DNA of 64,000 bases from Rhodamnia argentea. Its lineage: Eukaryota > Streptophyta > Magnoliopsida > Myrtales > Myrtaceae. Numbering within the stretch: the stretch's first letter is position 1; each line of letters begins with the position of its first letter. The stretch lies in NCBI RefSeq assembly GCF_020921035.1, contig NC_063157.1, forward strand, positions 1,612,001-1,676,000, given 5' to 3'. The notes under the pieces were generated by a model. It saw only the letters and a program-made list of their open reading frames with translations, was not told the origin of the DNA and did not search any database. Below, in pieces: positions 37,821-48,959 of this stretch. Position numbers and translations under genes: made by a program.

Positions 37821-39323
37821 CTTCGTTTGTTTCGCGAAAAATATGACCTTTTCGGAAAATATTTTCCAGGAAGCCATTTTCCAGGAAAATGACTTCCTTT
37901 TCCAATGTTTGGCAAAAACTTGAAAAAGTTCCGGAAAATATTTTTCGCCGTTTGATAAGGAAAATTCGTTTTATTTTAAGTTCGGAGACTTGATTATAAT
38001 AATTTTTTAATTAATGCCTTTCTGATACCAATTTCATGAAAAAAGTTCAATTTGGCAATTTCGATGAATTCTGACTTGAAGTTCAAAGGTACAATTTTTT
38101 GGATTTTCTTTTAATGATTTTTTATTTATTTTGAAATTAAAAAATGAAGGAAAATTAAAGTGAATTGGTTCAAGGTTACCTTTCCGAATTTGAAACAATA
38201 TCAAATCGATTCGATCCTACTTGCGGATAGGGTCGACGATGGTGCGAACGGCGGTGTCTCAAGCGAAGGAGCCTCACGATTCATAGTAAGTTACGGGGAT
38301 GCTTCGGCAATCTCAAATCAAATCAAAATCAATTCCGTATGTCAACTTATTGCGCCCACGAAAATTACCACCTTGCAAGGCGGGGGACTCGCAACCGTGC
38401 TCTCTATTGTGGCCGTGAAGTCTTCAATGAATTTCCGTGGCCTCAAAAGTCTCCCCGTGATTAGAATCTGCAGGAAGAGTCGTCCAGTTGTCGTCACCGC
38501 TTAGTAAGGGAGCTCATGGATGACTGCTATGAATCGTTTTCTCGGCGAATGTTCACCATTGGGCAAACTTGTGAAAATAAAGAGAATGGAGCTTCGCTTG
38601 GCTGTTAGTAAAAGTGCGAGAACAGAGGAAGAGAGATGCGCCTCTAATTTTTGTGGAAACAAATGAAGGTGGTCCCCGTCGACTACGCTGCGGAGGTCTC
38701 GCGGCGCCTCCGGGAGGCCACCCTTGGCGGTGACTCGGAATCGACCTTTGAATGCCTCGTCGACCCACTCGTCGACGTCAACTACGGTGGGGCGGTGAGC
38801 CTCAAGACCGGAAGGCCGACGTCATCCTGCGCGGCGAGTCCGCCGCCGAGCTCTGCATGGAGCACGAGAAGTTCGGGACGGACGTCATGACTTTGTTCCT
38901 TGCTATAGCTTTCTTTGCTCAAGGCCGGAGCCCTTGGTGCCGGCCGTGGCCGGCAACCCGCCGAGGGAGAAGAAGGAATATTAAAAAAAAAAGATAAAAA
39001 AAAATAATAAAGAAAGTAATTAAAAAATAGATTTTATCCGAAAAATAAAAAATGAAAATTTTGAATTTTGAAAAAATAAATAAAAAACGAAAAGAAAGCA
39101 AAAAAATAATTAAAAAGAAAAAAATAGTTGAAAGAGAGGAGGAATGAAAAGTGTAGAAAATGTTTTCCTCTTTTCAAAATGAGGAAATCATTTTCCTTAG
39201 TTTTAGAAGGTTTTTTTGTTGACGGGAAAATATTTTCCGTTGACCGCTCATTTTCTCGCCCCCAAACACCGGAAATTTGGGAAAATGTTTTCCGGAAAAA
39301 TATTTTCCGTGAAACAAACGGAG
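37821..39323. mobile_element. TIR DNA transposon, 1.5 kb, carrying a captured gene fragment (Pack-type)
   Basis: The left end, CTTCGTTTGTTTCGCG with GGAAAATATTTTCC soon after, is mirrored at the right end, where the minus strand reads CTCCGTTTGTTTCACGG with GGAAAACATTTTCC. Subterminal GGAAAAT/ATTTTCC words recur inward on both sides. No transposase was seen, so it is non-autonomous. The interior holds a GC-rich island (38,650-38,950) with an ankyrin-gene fragment. No clear target-site duplication was found; superfamily (Mutator or hAT) not determined. Confidence 0.65.
38663..38930 (+). pseudogene. Ankyrin-repeat protein N-terminal fragment, frameshifted
   Basis: The frame beginning M-K-V-V-P-V-D-Y-A-A-E-V-S-R-R-L resembles the N-terminus of a conserved plant ankyrin-repeat protein (I recall At5g14230): then L-V-D-P-L-V-D-V-N and A-V-S-L-K-T. 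A frameshift follows near 38,807, and the next frame continues A-D-V-I-L-R-G-E-S-A-A-E-L-C and T-D-V-M-T-L-F-L-A. Homology stops before the first full ankyrin repeats. It lies inside the TIR element, so it is most simply a captured gene piece. Confidence 0.65.
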
Positions 39324-40183
39324 TTTGAATATATTCGTGGAGATTCGTCCGTTTGCTTTACGAAAATCTTAAAATTAGAAAAATATTGTCCAAAGACAAA
39401 AATAATTATATAGCTTATAAAAACAAATGAACGAAAATTTTTTCATCACTCACGAAAATGGTTAGGTAGAAGTTGTTGCCAATAGTCAAAATTTTTCTAT
39501 TGACTAATTTTTCCAAGCTATATAAGAAATAATTTTTGAAATCTTGAGTTTTTTGTGAAAGGAACACACCTTGGATAGACTAAACATGACCAAACGCTGC
39601 TAATGATTTTGATTCGGTACGCATCTTAGATATAAGTTAACATAAAAGTGTCTTTATATCGTCTTTAGAAACCATGACAAGATAAAAGTGATTGAAATTT
39701 TGCTTAATTGGGTGATGAGACAAAACATCTGTGCATGGATGTGCTCATAAACGACTTCCGGAGATCTTATGACCAGTTTAAGATTAGCGCGTATCATACA
39801 CTTGACGAGTTATTTCCTTCGACGAACATGTTGTCGCTCATCTCGCATCTAGAAAACTCTAGGGTTTTAAATGATAAAAGTCGATGAATGACCTGTTCCG
39901 ATAATTGTTTTCTTAAACCTTCTTTTGTCAGTGATCATTATTAATACCCGGTTCAGAATGTAATTCGTAGAACAATCATTTCACAAAAGGTAATGTGATC
40001 TGCATTTGAGATCGACGAAAACACAAAATCTTTCTTGATGTTAAAAATCATTGGTTTGAGCGCTAGGCTATGCGAAGACATCCTATGATCCGACGGCCAG
40101 AAAGGATCCACGTGGACAATTTCCAAATTTGGACATTCCCTCGTCACTCCCTTGTCACTCCAATGCCTGCAAAACTAAAATAT

Positions 40184-40217
<34 letters not shown>

Positions 40218-40671
40218 CCTTCATAAATATTCCAAAGCGAAAAATAAAATTGAAATTCTCTCCGTGAAAAATCCTAGACAATTCCCAATCTCTGCAACCC
40301 CAATCGATGATCTAGGCTTTCATGGACGCCGAATTCATCATTCCCCGACGGAAAAGGTTAGCAATAGCCGTAATTTGTTGTCAAGTTTGGTTTTTCCTGA
40401 TACATCGTTGGTCTATTTCGCGTCAGAACTCAGGGTTTGTTCGTGTGCTTTCCCCTTAATTTTTGGTCTCTTTTAGCTCGATCATTTGTTGGGGCGATCG
40501 GAAGTTCCGCCCTTTGGACCTGAATTCACTGTAAAGTCTCTTCATTTTCCCCCCTCCGATTGGCGCTCTTCTGGCCTATCAGTTGTTGGAGAAAGGGGGG
40601 GAAAACTAGAACTTTAGCGAATTTTTTCTTTGGAAGAGACAATCGGAGGTACGAGAATCGGAGAATGAAAG
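39324..40671. other. Intergenic and promoter/5' leader of the MLK kinase gene
   Basis: No gene recognised. A CT microsatellite (40,182-40,218) lies about 450 bp before the kinase start. The leader region contains an upstream ATG at 40322 opening a roughly 40-codon ORF, unless removed by splicing (a possible donor AAAAG/GTTAGC lies near 40,356). Confidence 0.4.
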
Positions 40672-43600
40672 ATGCCGGTACCGCGTGGCGGCGTGTCCAA
40701 GGGGCGAGCAGCGGAAAATCTACAGAATTTTGAAGCCGACGAGGGAATTGCGACGCGGACAAGGAGGCGGCGAGCGGCAGCTGCAGCGGCTGCGGTCGCA
40801 CAACCAAAGAAGAGCACCCGACAGGCGAAGGGAGCTGTTGCTGAGAATTTAGCTGCCGTGGTTGCAGAGGAGGAGAGACCGCATAATAGGTTGTTGGAAG
40901 TGGGATTGAGAACCGCCGCCGGTGGTGGTGGAGAAGAAGAGAAGGAGGAGGTGGGTGAGAAGCCAATGGATGAATTTGATAGCAAGGGGCGAAGCGCTGG
41001 GAAGGCACATGCGGCTGAGGAGGAGGGAAGCACTGCTCCTCTTCCCGAGAAGGTATACTTGCAAATAAGCTTTTATGTGAGATCATCTATGGCTTTTGTT
41101 TTCAGCAGAGTGCTGGTGGTTACCTGTTTCTTATTGCCATGAATGTGATACTTGATGCTGTGTCTCCTGCATACGGTCAAAGCAGACGGTTTGTGGTTGA
41201 ATGAAAGATTGCTAGGTTGATCAAATTCTGCTGGAATACTTGGTTATTGATGGTAGTATCAGATTGTTAATGATATGACTGGTAAATAAATTTTGGTAAG
41301 TGATAGGATAAAATATGCAAATGGTAGAATTGGCTATATCTAACCCCGTCACTTCCTGATAGCGAACCTTTTCTATTAATGCTGGGAACCTCGGATTCCC
41401 TCGATGTATGAGTTGGTAGTTTCTATGGAACCGGTTCAACTTCTGGGGAGCACTTGTGCGCATGCACTGTCTATGTATTTTCTATTGGTGACATTCATAA
41501 ATTCTATCTCACGTCGAAGTTGGTGGTTACCCAGTGTACAGAACAGACAGAAAATTGGGAGAAGGTTGTTTGTGGTTGAATGATAGACTGCTAGGTTGAT
41601 CAAATTCTGCTGGAATACTTGGTAGTAATTGATGGTAGTATCAGATTGTTAATGGTACGACTGGTTAATAAACTTTGGTAAGTGATAGTGTCAACATTTT
41701 ATCTATTCCAATTGGTGATTAAAATTTGCAAATGGTAGAATTGGCTATATCTAACCCCATCACTTCCTGATAGTGAACCTTTTCTATTAATGCTGGGAAC
41801 CTGGGATTCCCTCCACGTATGAGTTGGTAGTTTCTATAGCACCGGTTCAACATCTGGGGTGCACCCATGTGCATGCACTATCCTCGTATTTTCTATTGAA
41901 GACATTCATATATTCTATCTCAGGTCCAAGTTGGTGGTTCCCCAGTGTACAAAATAGACAGAAAATTGGGAAAAGGTGGTTTTGGCCAAGTCTATGTTGG
42001 CCGACGTGTTTCTGCTGGAAGTTCAAGTGATATTACTACTGGGCCAGGAGCTGTAGAGGTGCATATGTTTCTTCATTTTTGATTTCTATAGTGTGGATAT
42101 CTTTTTCTTGTGATTCAGCTAACATTTGTTTTTTTCGCAGGTGGCATTGAAATTTGAGCATAGAAGCAGCAAAGGATGCAGCTATGGCCCCCCTCATGAA
42201 TGGCAAGTCTACAAGTAAGTATCCTTGTCCTATTATAGTATGACTCCTTTTTGTCACATTCTGTTAGTGAACTTCACATTTTTTTTTTCCTGGCATATAT
42301 ACACAGCACTCTCGGTGGTAGTCATGGTGTACCAAGAGTACACTACAAGGGTCGACAGGGTGATTTCTATGTCATGGTATGCTGCTATTTCCTTTTTGGT
42401 TTGCAGCATCAGATATTTTCTCCTGTCTTCTTTTAAGCTGTAACAGTCTGTTAAGAATATTACTGATTGCCTGAAGGTAATGGATATGCTCGGGCCAAGC
42501 TTGTGGGACGTGTGGAATAATAATTCTCACTCGTGAGTTTGTTCAAAACTATGATCTTGTGGTATAAAATTTCTGGAATCAATCCTTTTTAATTGCTAAT
42601 TTGATTGTACCTTTTACTCTAGAATGTCCACTGAAATGGTTGCATGCATAGCCATTGAAGCAATATCCATATTGGAGAAGTTGCACACAAGAGGGTAAGC
42701 GTTCTGTTGCCAACCTTACAATTGTTGCTTTTAGTATGTGTGAGTGAGGTTTTGTCCTGTGTTATTTGCATCATAGAGGCTTCATGAGTTGATGTGGACA
42801 AGCGATCGAGCATCGCATATTTGGTTTTGAGTTTCACTCCATTGTCATTAACAGACATTTTTGTCGGCCACTGAGTGTGGATAATGTCAGGAATCATTTA
42901 CTTTCTCCTGTCTGATCTGATATAGCCTGTAGAGTATTAACAATAACCTATTGTGAATAATCTACTGCGAATCATCAGCCTTTTGCCTCTTTAGTTTTGG
43001 ATTATGTACTTTTCGAGAACCTATTCCCCCCTCCCCCTCCCCCTCTCCCCCCCCCTCCCTCTCTTCCAAAAAATAAAATAAAATAAAAAATACCATTATA
43101 TTAATGGTGGTCTCATATTTTGGTTCCAAAATATTATCTCTCCAACTATCAGGTACATTCATGGTGATGTAAAGCCTGAGAATTTTCTGCTAGGTCCTCC
43201 TGGAACTCAGGATGAGAAGAAGCTATTCCTAGTTGATCTTGGATTAGGTACCTTCTTGAATGCTCATTTTCTGAATTTTATTGTTCCATCAGTGTTCTAT
43301 AACTGGCTAATGTATAATATTATTTTGTCTTTTAGCTACAAGATGGCGTGATAATTCAACAGGTCTGCATGTAGAGTATGACCAAAGACCAGATGTTTTC
43401 AGGTACTTGGGGAATAATTGAGTTGTGGGGATAAGATGAATTGATGTAGCTTTGTCTATCAAGCCGTTTAGATCTCTGGTTGTGTTCCCAATTGCTACTT
43501 ACTTCAATGTTGTCTTCTTGGCAGGGGAACTGTGCGCTATGCCAGTGTACATGCTCATTTGGGCAGAACTGCAAGTAGGAGAGATGATCTCGAATCTCTC

Positions 43601-45492
43601 GCCTACACTCTGATTTTCCTCCTTCGAGGTCGTTTGCCATGGCAAGGATATCAGGTTTGTCTTTCTGTTTCTGGCTGATAGCAATTTGCCCCTCTTTGAG
43701 TTTGACAATAGAGCTGATTCTGGTGTTGCATTTCAGGGAGAGAATAAAGGGTTCCTTGTTTGCAAGAAGAAGATGGCAACATCTCCAGAGACTCTGTGTT
43801 GCTTCTGTCCACTGCCATTCCGACACTTTGTTGAACATGTGGTTAACTTGAAGTTTGATGAAGAACCAAAATATGCAAGATACATTTCTCTTTTTGATGG
43901 GATTATTGGACCAAATCCAGATGTCAGACCGATCAATACAGAGGGTGCTCAAAAGGTGGTTAACGTTCTTCTCGGTTTGACTAAATCCACATATTTTAGC
44001 CTGTTGTATGTTCTTTCAAGTGTCTTGTTTTGCCTCTTTCTTTCTCTCTCACTGTATATATATGTATAACTGTCTGTTCTGAAGCTTGTAATTCAAGTGG
44101 GTCATAAGAGAGGACGGTTGACCATGGAGGAGGATGAAGACGAAGATGGACAACCGAAGAAGAAGGTCCGATTGGGTATGCCAGCTACTCAATGGATTAG
44201 TATTTACAATGCGAGGCGTCCTATGAAGCAAAGGTAGTGGATATGTTCACTTGAAAAGTTCAACTTTTCCAGTGGCTTGATGTCTCGTTTTAGATTTCTT
44301 TGATTCATTCATCTCTGCTCTGTTTCCTTTTTTATTTTTATTTTTTTTATGTGCTTTAGTTTTTTTTTTTTGTGGAAAAATATGGACCTTTCAAGTAATA
44401 GAATGTACAGTTTTGAGGTTGAGTGTGTAACCATTCTCTGTAGGTATCACTACAATGTAGCAGACAACAGGCTCAGCCAGCACATTGACAAAGGAAATGA
44501 AGATGGCTTATTGATCAGTAGTGTTGCCTCCTGCCAGAATCTATGGGCCCTAATTATGGATGCTGGCACTGGGTTTACTTCACAAGTTTATGAATTTTCA
44601 TCTTCTTTTCTTCACAAGGTATAGCTCTTTCTTGCAGATATATCTGTCCCTCCCTTTCCGAATTTTTGTTCCCATCTCTCTTTATTCTCTTGCACAGAAG
44701 TGCAATTTCATTGGTGATCAGAGATAATTTACTTACCATGCTTTTCTGTTTCAGGAATGGATAATGGAGCAGTGGGAAAAGAACTACTATATCAGTGCGA
44801 TAGGGGGATCTGCTAATGGGAGTTCTTTGGTGGTGATGTCAAAAGGTGTGTGGTTCTCAATATTAGTCTCGTACAGTCATACCTATTTGAACGTTTGATG
44901 ACAATTTAATTTGCTGGCACCAGGTACACAGTATCTGCAGCAGTCCTACAAAGTAAGTGATTCATTTCCATTCAAGTGGATCAACAAAAAGTGGAAGGAG
45001 GGTTTCTATGTGACATCTATGGGTACAGCTGGAAGTAGATGGGCAATAGTTATGTCTCGTGGTGCTGGATTCTCAGATCAGGTCTTGTAACTGGTGAAAA
45101 ATTCTGCTTGTTATTTTACACATGCATATAAGTGGCTAATAGAGCCACTTTTTATTCAGGTGGTCGAACTAGATTTCCTTTATCCCAGCGAGGGTATTCA
45201 TCGGCGATGGGACTCTGGATATCGTATAACAGCAACAGCTGCGACATGGGACCAGGCTGCATTCGTTCTCAGTATACCAAGAAGAAAACCCGCGGATGAG
45301 ACCCAAGAGACTCTTCGAACTTCCGCTTTTCCGAGCACACATGTCAAGGTGCCTTGTCGCGAAACTTTTTAGTTCACATTTCTCGCTGTTCTTCCTTACG
45401 CTATTCGCTAACTTGATTGAGTGCACATGCAGGAGAAATGGGCTAAGAATCTCTATTTAGCATCAGTCTGTTATGGGAGGACGGTTTCATGA
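40672..45492 (+). CDS. MLK: MUT9-like protein kinase (casein kinase 1 family), 16 exons, 706 aa
   Basis: Exons: 40672-41052, 41924-42058, 42141-42214, 42307-42376, 42477-42532, 42623-42694, 43153-43247, 43336-43402, 43525-43654, 43737-43955, 44085-44233, 44444-44618, 44755-44845, 44924-45081, 45160-45348, 45433-45492 (2121 nt, all phases agree). The basic, Ala-rich N-terminus precedes the kinase domain (about 130-430): glycine loop L-G-K-G-G-F-G (142-148), V-A-L-K (Lys176), H-G-D (266-268) in place of H-R-D, and D-L-G (291-293) in place of D-F-G, both usual in this family. A basic P-K-K-K-V-R-L motif may be a nuclear localisation signal. The C-terminal half is the conserved plant MLK domain ending [10 protein letters not shown]. 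Plant MLKs phosphorylate histone H3 Thr3 and associate with clock and light-signalling complexes. Which of the four Arabidopsis paralogues is closest cannot be settled by eye. Confidence 0.94.
41191..41990 (+). repeat. Tandem duplication (379-bp offset) in MLK intron 1 reaching into exon 2
   Basis: Unit 1 (41191-41569) and unit 2 (41570 to about 41,990) share most of their sequence. The right end of each unit is the start of exon 2: unit 2 is the real exon. Unit 1 has a decayed copy from 41513 with the acceptor AG changed to AC at 41511-41512. Confidence 0.85.
43022..43068 (+). repeat. C/T-only tract in MLK intron 6 (G-rich opposite strand)
   Basis: A run of CCCCCT units ending CCCCCCCCCTCCCTCTC. 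The opposite strand has several runs of four or more G, enough for a G-quadruplex in principle. Confidence 0.6.
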
Positions 45493-46370
45493 ACCTCCTA
45501 CAATTTTGATCGGAGGAGGAAGGGTCGAGGGTAAGAAGCTGAAGGATCATCGAAATGAGGTCGGGGATTGCGGGGCTATGGAAAATTCTCGTTGCATTTT
45601 ACTTATTGTTAAGCTGTAGAAAAAAAGTTAGTAAGACCCTATAATTGTCTGTTAATTGGGATAACTCTGCTAGAAAAATATAGTAAGACACTTTAATTGT
45701 CTATTAATGGGGAAGACCCTGCTCAATTTTTACAAGTACAAAGAAAATAATGAGCATCTTTTCTTGTTATTGTCAATTTTTGTATAGAGAGAGTGGAAAA
45801 GGCTACAGATCAACTGGGGAATTGGAGAAATTGTTGTATTTTGGTTTCCTACTTTGATGGTATATATATATCTATTAGTACTGTAGATGACTTATGCTAT
45901 CTTTTATGATTTAATGGGATAACTGAGATGATATGACTAAGTGGTTGTGCCACATTCATATAATTATTAGAGAAAAGAAGAGGGAATTGAGAGGTTTGAG
46001 GGAAAGAAGAGGAAAAGTATATATATTAGGATATAAATGTCCTATTATGTACTTCCAAATATAATGAACAGAAGCGAGAAGTTCATTCAATTACGGCGTG
46101 GTTCTCAGGTGTGGTTCTTCACTCAGAATTGAGAATCGGACCGGTTCCCACGGGACCTGGAGCCAGACTGGTTTTCAGAGCCAGGTTCGCAACCCTGCAG
46201 GTGTTCGTACAGCCGCGTTAATATTTTACATTGGTCGGATTCTTTCTAAGCATAAAATTTCAAGATTGATCGACCCACTGAAATCTTGTTTGCTGTTTGT
46301 ACACGAGCATCCGGGAATCTACAAGCATAGGAAAATCACATCAAATTACCATTTAAATTGGAAGCCCTGA
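45493..46370. other. MLK 3' UTR and transposon-like remnant
   Basis: The first 400 bp are the likely MLK 3' UTR. From about 46,000 a stretch with ACCGGTTCCCACGGGACCTGG and a repeat of CAGACTGGTTTTC / GAGCCAGG looks like LTR-retrotransposon debris, by resemblance only. Confidence 0.35.
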
Positions 46371-46377
46371 ATTCCTA

Positions 46378-47035
46378 CAAGTGTCTGAAATCAATTGAAA
46401 TAAGCCCAGCAGCCATTGTTGGATCAAGAATATCAACAGAAGTTGCTTGAAGAACCTGCAAGTAGTAAGACCTCAGTATGGTCATTCAGATATTATTTTG
46501 AGGCGTCATTCCCACTGTAAGAGTCAGGGTCAATTGCAATTTTACCTTAAGAAAAGAAAGAATTGCAGCTATCTCCATCAAAGGACATGGGAATCGCGAG
46601 AAAGAAATTAGGCTGCAGGTCCGAGGAGGGTGGAACAGGTTGGTCTGCTTGTAGAAAACTATAAGCCTCAGAATAGCCATGCTCAGCTCGGCAAAACCAT
46701 TGAACCCGTGGATGATCATCGAGAACAGGAGAGCGCCGATATACCATTGACCATCCATTTCGTTCTGAGAGTGCATCCTGCTCCTGATGACCACAGTGGA
46801 CCCAATGACCGCCACGATAATGACCTGGACGGTCCTGAAAATGCACAGGAACGCGTTTTTCTTTATCAGCAGCTGTTCCTTGTCGAAACAGGCCTTTACT
46901 AGCTCCATCATAGGGACATGTTTCATGACGACTAGAGCAGCTTGGTGGTACTGCTCCTATCGAACGGGATGGAGAGCTCATTGTCAAGCCTCATGCTAAC
47001 ATGAAATTGCTTGAACCTGTTCGCAGATAATTGCA
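46378..47035 (-). pseudogene. ABCG (PDR) transporter fragment, inverted, broken
   Basis: The minus strand matches the downstream complete gene at about 54,535-54,990 (first transmembrane block: [26 protein letters not shown]) and then about 55,815-56,040 (end of intron 9 plus the next exon start). The roughly 830 bp between these is missing. A one-base deletion after A-G-G-A-G-C-A-G shifts the frame and the reading frame is interrupted again at the junction. No other exons of the gene are seen here, so it cannot be functional. Confidence 0.85.
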
Positions 47036-47464
47036 TAGCGAGACCCTAAGCCACTGCTCTTTAGGTAAGAGGAGCCGTTATACTTCTTGTTGTTATTACT
47101 TTTGACATTGGAAATTGCAAACTCAGCAAGAGAACCGCTTAGACAGATTGAGAAGATGGGTTATGTTTGGTCAGCATCTCACTTTAAAAAACACAGGAAG
47201 TGGATGGTGTGAATGTCAAATATACATCAGCGCGCGCGGGTGATTAACTTAGCCATGATCATGTTAACTTGGAACTAGCTTTGATCTCACGTAAGAAATG
47301 GAAAATAGATGAAGGATTTTCAAACCTTCAGAAGTTAGAATTGCATTTGTGTAAGTCTCTTTCGCAACTTCATGTATTCAATAACTAAGTATCTATAACT
47401 AAGTATTATCATCATTGAAGTTGGACACCATCAGCTTAAGATGATAATTCATGGGAAGAAGTGT

Positions 47465-48500
47465 CCAAAAGTCCCAAAACTTTTGCATTAGTGCCAATTC
47501 AGTCATAAACATTTCAATTGTGCCAATTTAGTGCTAAATCTTTTGCATTTGTCCCAATTAAGTCTACCCGATCAATTTTGATTGGAAATCGCTGACGTAG
47601 ACGCCGATCGTCCTACGTGATATGACCACCACCGACGTGGACATTTTTAATTTTTATTTATTTTTAGTAATTTTTTGGTTTTTTTTTTTCTTTCTTACTT
47701 TGATTTGTTTTCGAACATGATATGTCGGGACATCCCAGCTTACAGGATGATTTAATTATATGAATAACTCGTTCTTGTCTTAGGAGAAAAAAAGCATTGG
47801 ACCCTTTATGCTCTTCACTATATCTGTTGGAGTTATCCCATATGGGTTATGAAAGGGGCTAATGATTAGTTTATAAGTGAGAGGAAAAGTCTCATCCCTT
47901 GAGCTAGCTTTTGGAATGAGAGAGGCTCAAGACCACCTAACAACACATGGTATCGGAGCTAGTGTTATTCGCGTGAGAGGAGACAACGGGTCCTATATGC
48001 TCTTTCTATTCATGTGGTGATTTTGAGTTGGACTATGAATCCATCTATATTGATGGACTTCTTACTAAGCAAATTCCACTATTTTTTATTTTGAATCTTC
48101 CAAATCATTTCCGTAGGAGATTAGCTTTTTTTTTTTTTTTTCTAAAAATTAAAAAGATTCATTCTCTTTATAAAAAGAAAAAGGTAGAACGGACAAAGAT
48201 TTCTTTTTCGATGTATCACTGGAGTTGAATACCTCATTCAAGAATTATTTTTGATCCAATATGTAAGAATCCATAGAAAAGGCAAATCCCTTATGATATA
48301 CTAAATCCGGCTTGCTTATTGATAGAGTGAATCGATTTGCCATTTCTTAAAATCTCTCTTCTGATTCAAAATCCATGACCCAACTCCTTAATTTTGTTTG
48401 GTAGAGTGGATAAATGGGGTGGCAAAACTACATCGATTTGGAACAAAATTCCACCATAAATGTAGGTTTCAATCCGCGGCCCTGTTTTTCATTACCTTTG
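47465..48500. mobile_element. Repeat-derived DNA, including LTR-like remnant with primer-binding-like site
   Basis: The segment from 47825 (TGTTGGAG...) to about 47,946 followed by TGGTATCGGAGC (47948-47959) looks like the end of a copia-type LTR and a primer-binding site complementary to initiator-Met tRNA (usual TGGTATCAGAGC, one change). No gag or pol was found. The left part (47,465-47,640) has repeated wording AGTGCCAATTCAGT / GTGCCAATTTAGTG. Confidence 0.45.
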
Positions 48501-48959
48501 CCATGTATGTATAGCTTGTGTTGGTTGGTTACCTAATCATGGAAATATGATTTGACCAAGCATAGTTGCCTCTTGTCATGACCACCATATCACCCTCCTC
48601 TTTCATGCATGATTGCCCAATGAAGGCACTTTCTTCATACGTTCTTCTGAATATAATATTTGACCTTGTCGAGGTTATAATATCGTTCTACCTCTTGGCT
48701 CACCAAACATCTCCTAGACGACATATGAAGCTTGGACCAAACTCCATGTGACATCACATGATTGATTTGGCCCAGTAAAACCAGGAATATCGTTTGAGCC
48801 CCACCTACATTTTGGTCAATGGATCAAGGAGTTGACCATTTTAATGGTTTTTAGGAGGCAACATTGCTTGCTAATGCAAGGAATGGACATGGTCTCTCGC
48901 TAATGGAAATCGCAGATCAAGCCAAGACGCGTGAGTACTTATCACATATTTTCATTGGT

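Noticed and set aside
40526-41086. Long minus-strand ORFs over MLK exon 1
   Set aside because: Low-complexity antisense of an Ala/Glu/Gly-rich exon.
43356-43952. 198-codon minus-strand ORF across MLK exons 8-10
   Set aside because: It spans real plus-strand exons and introns of the kinase and shows no protein family features.
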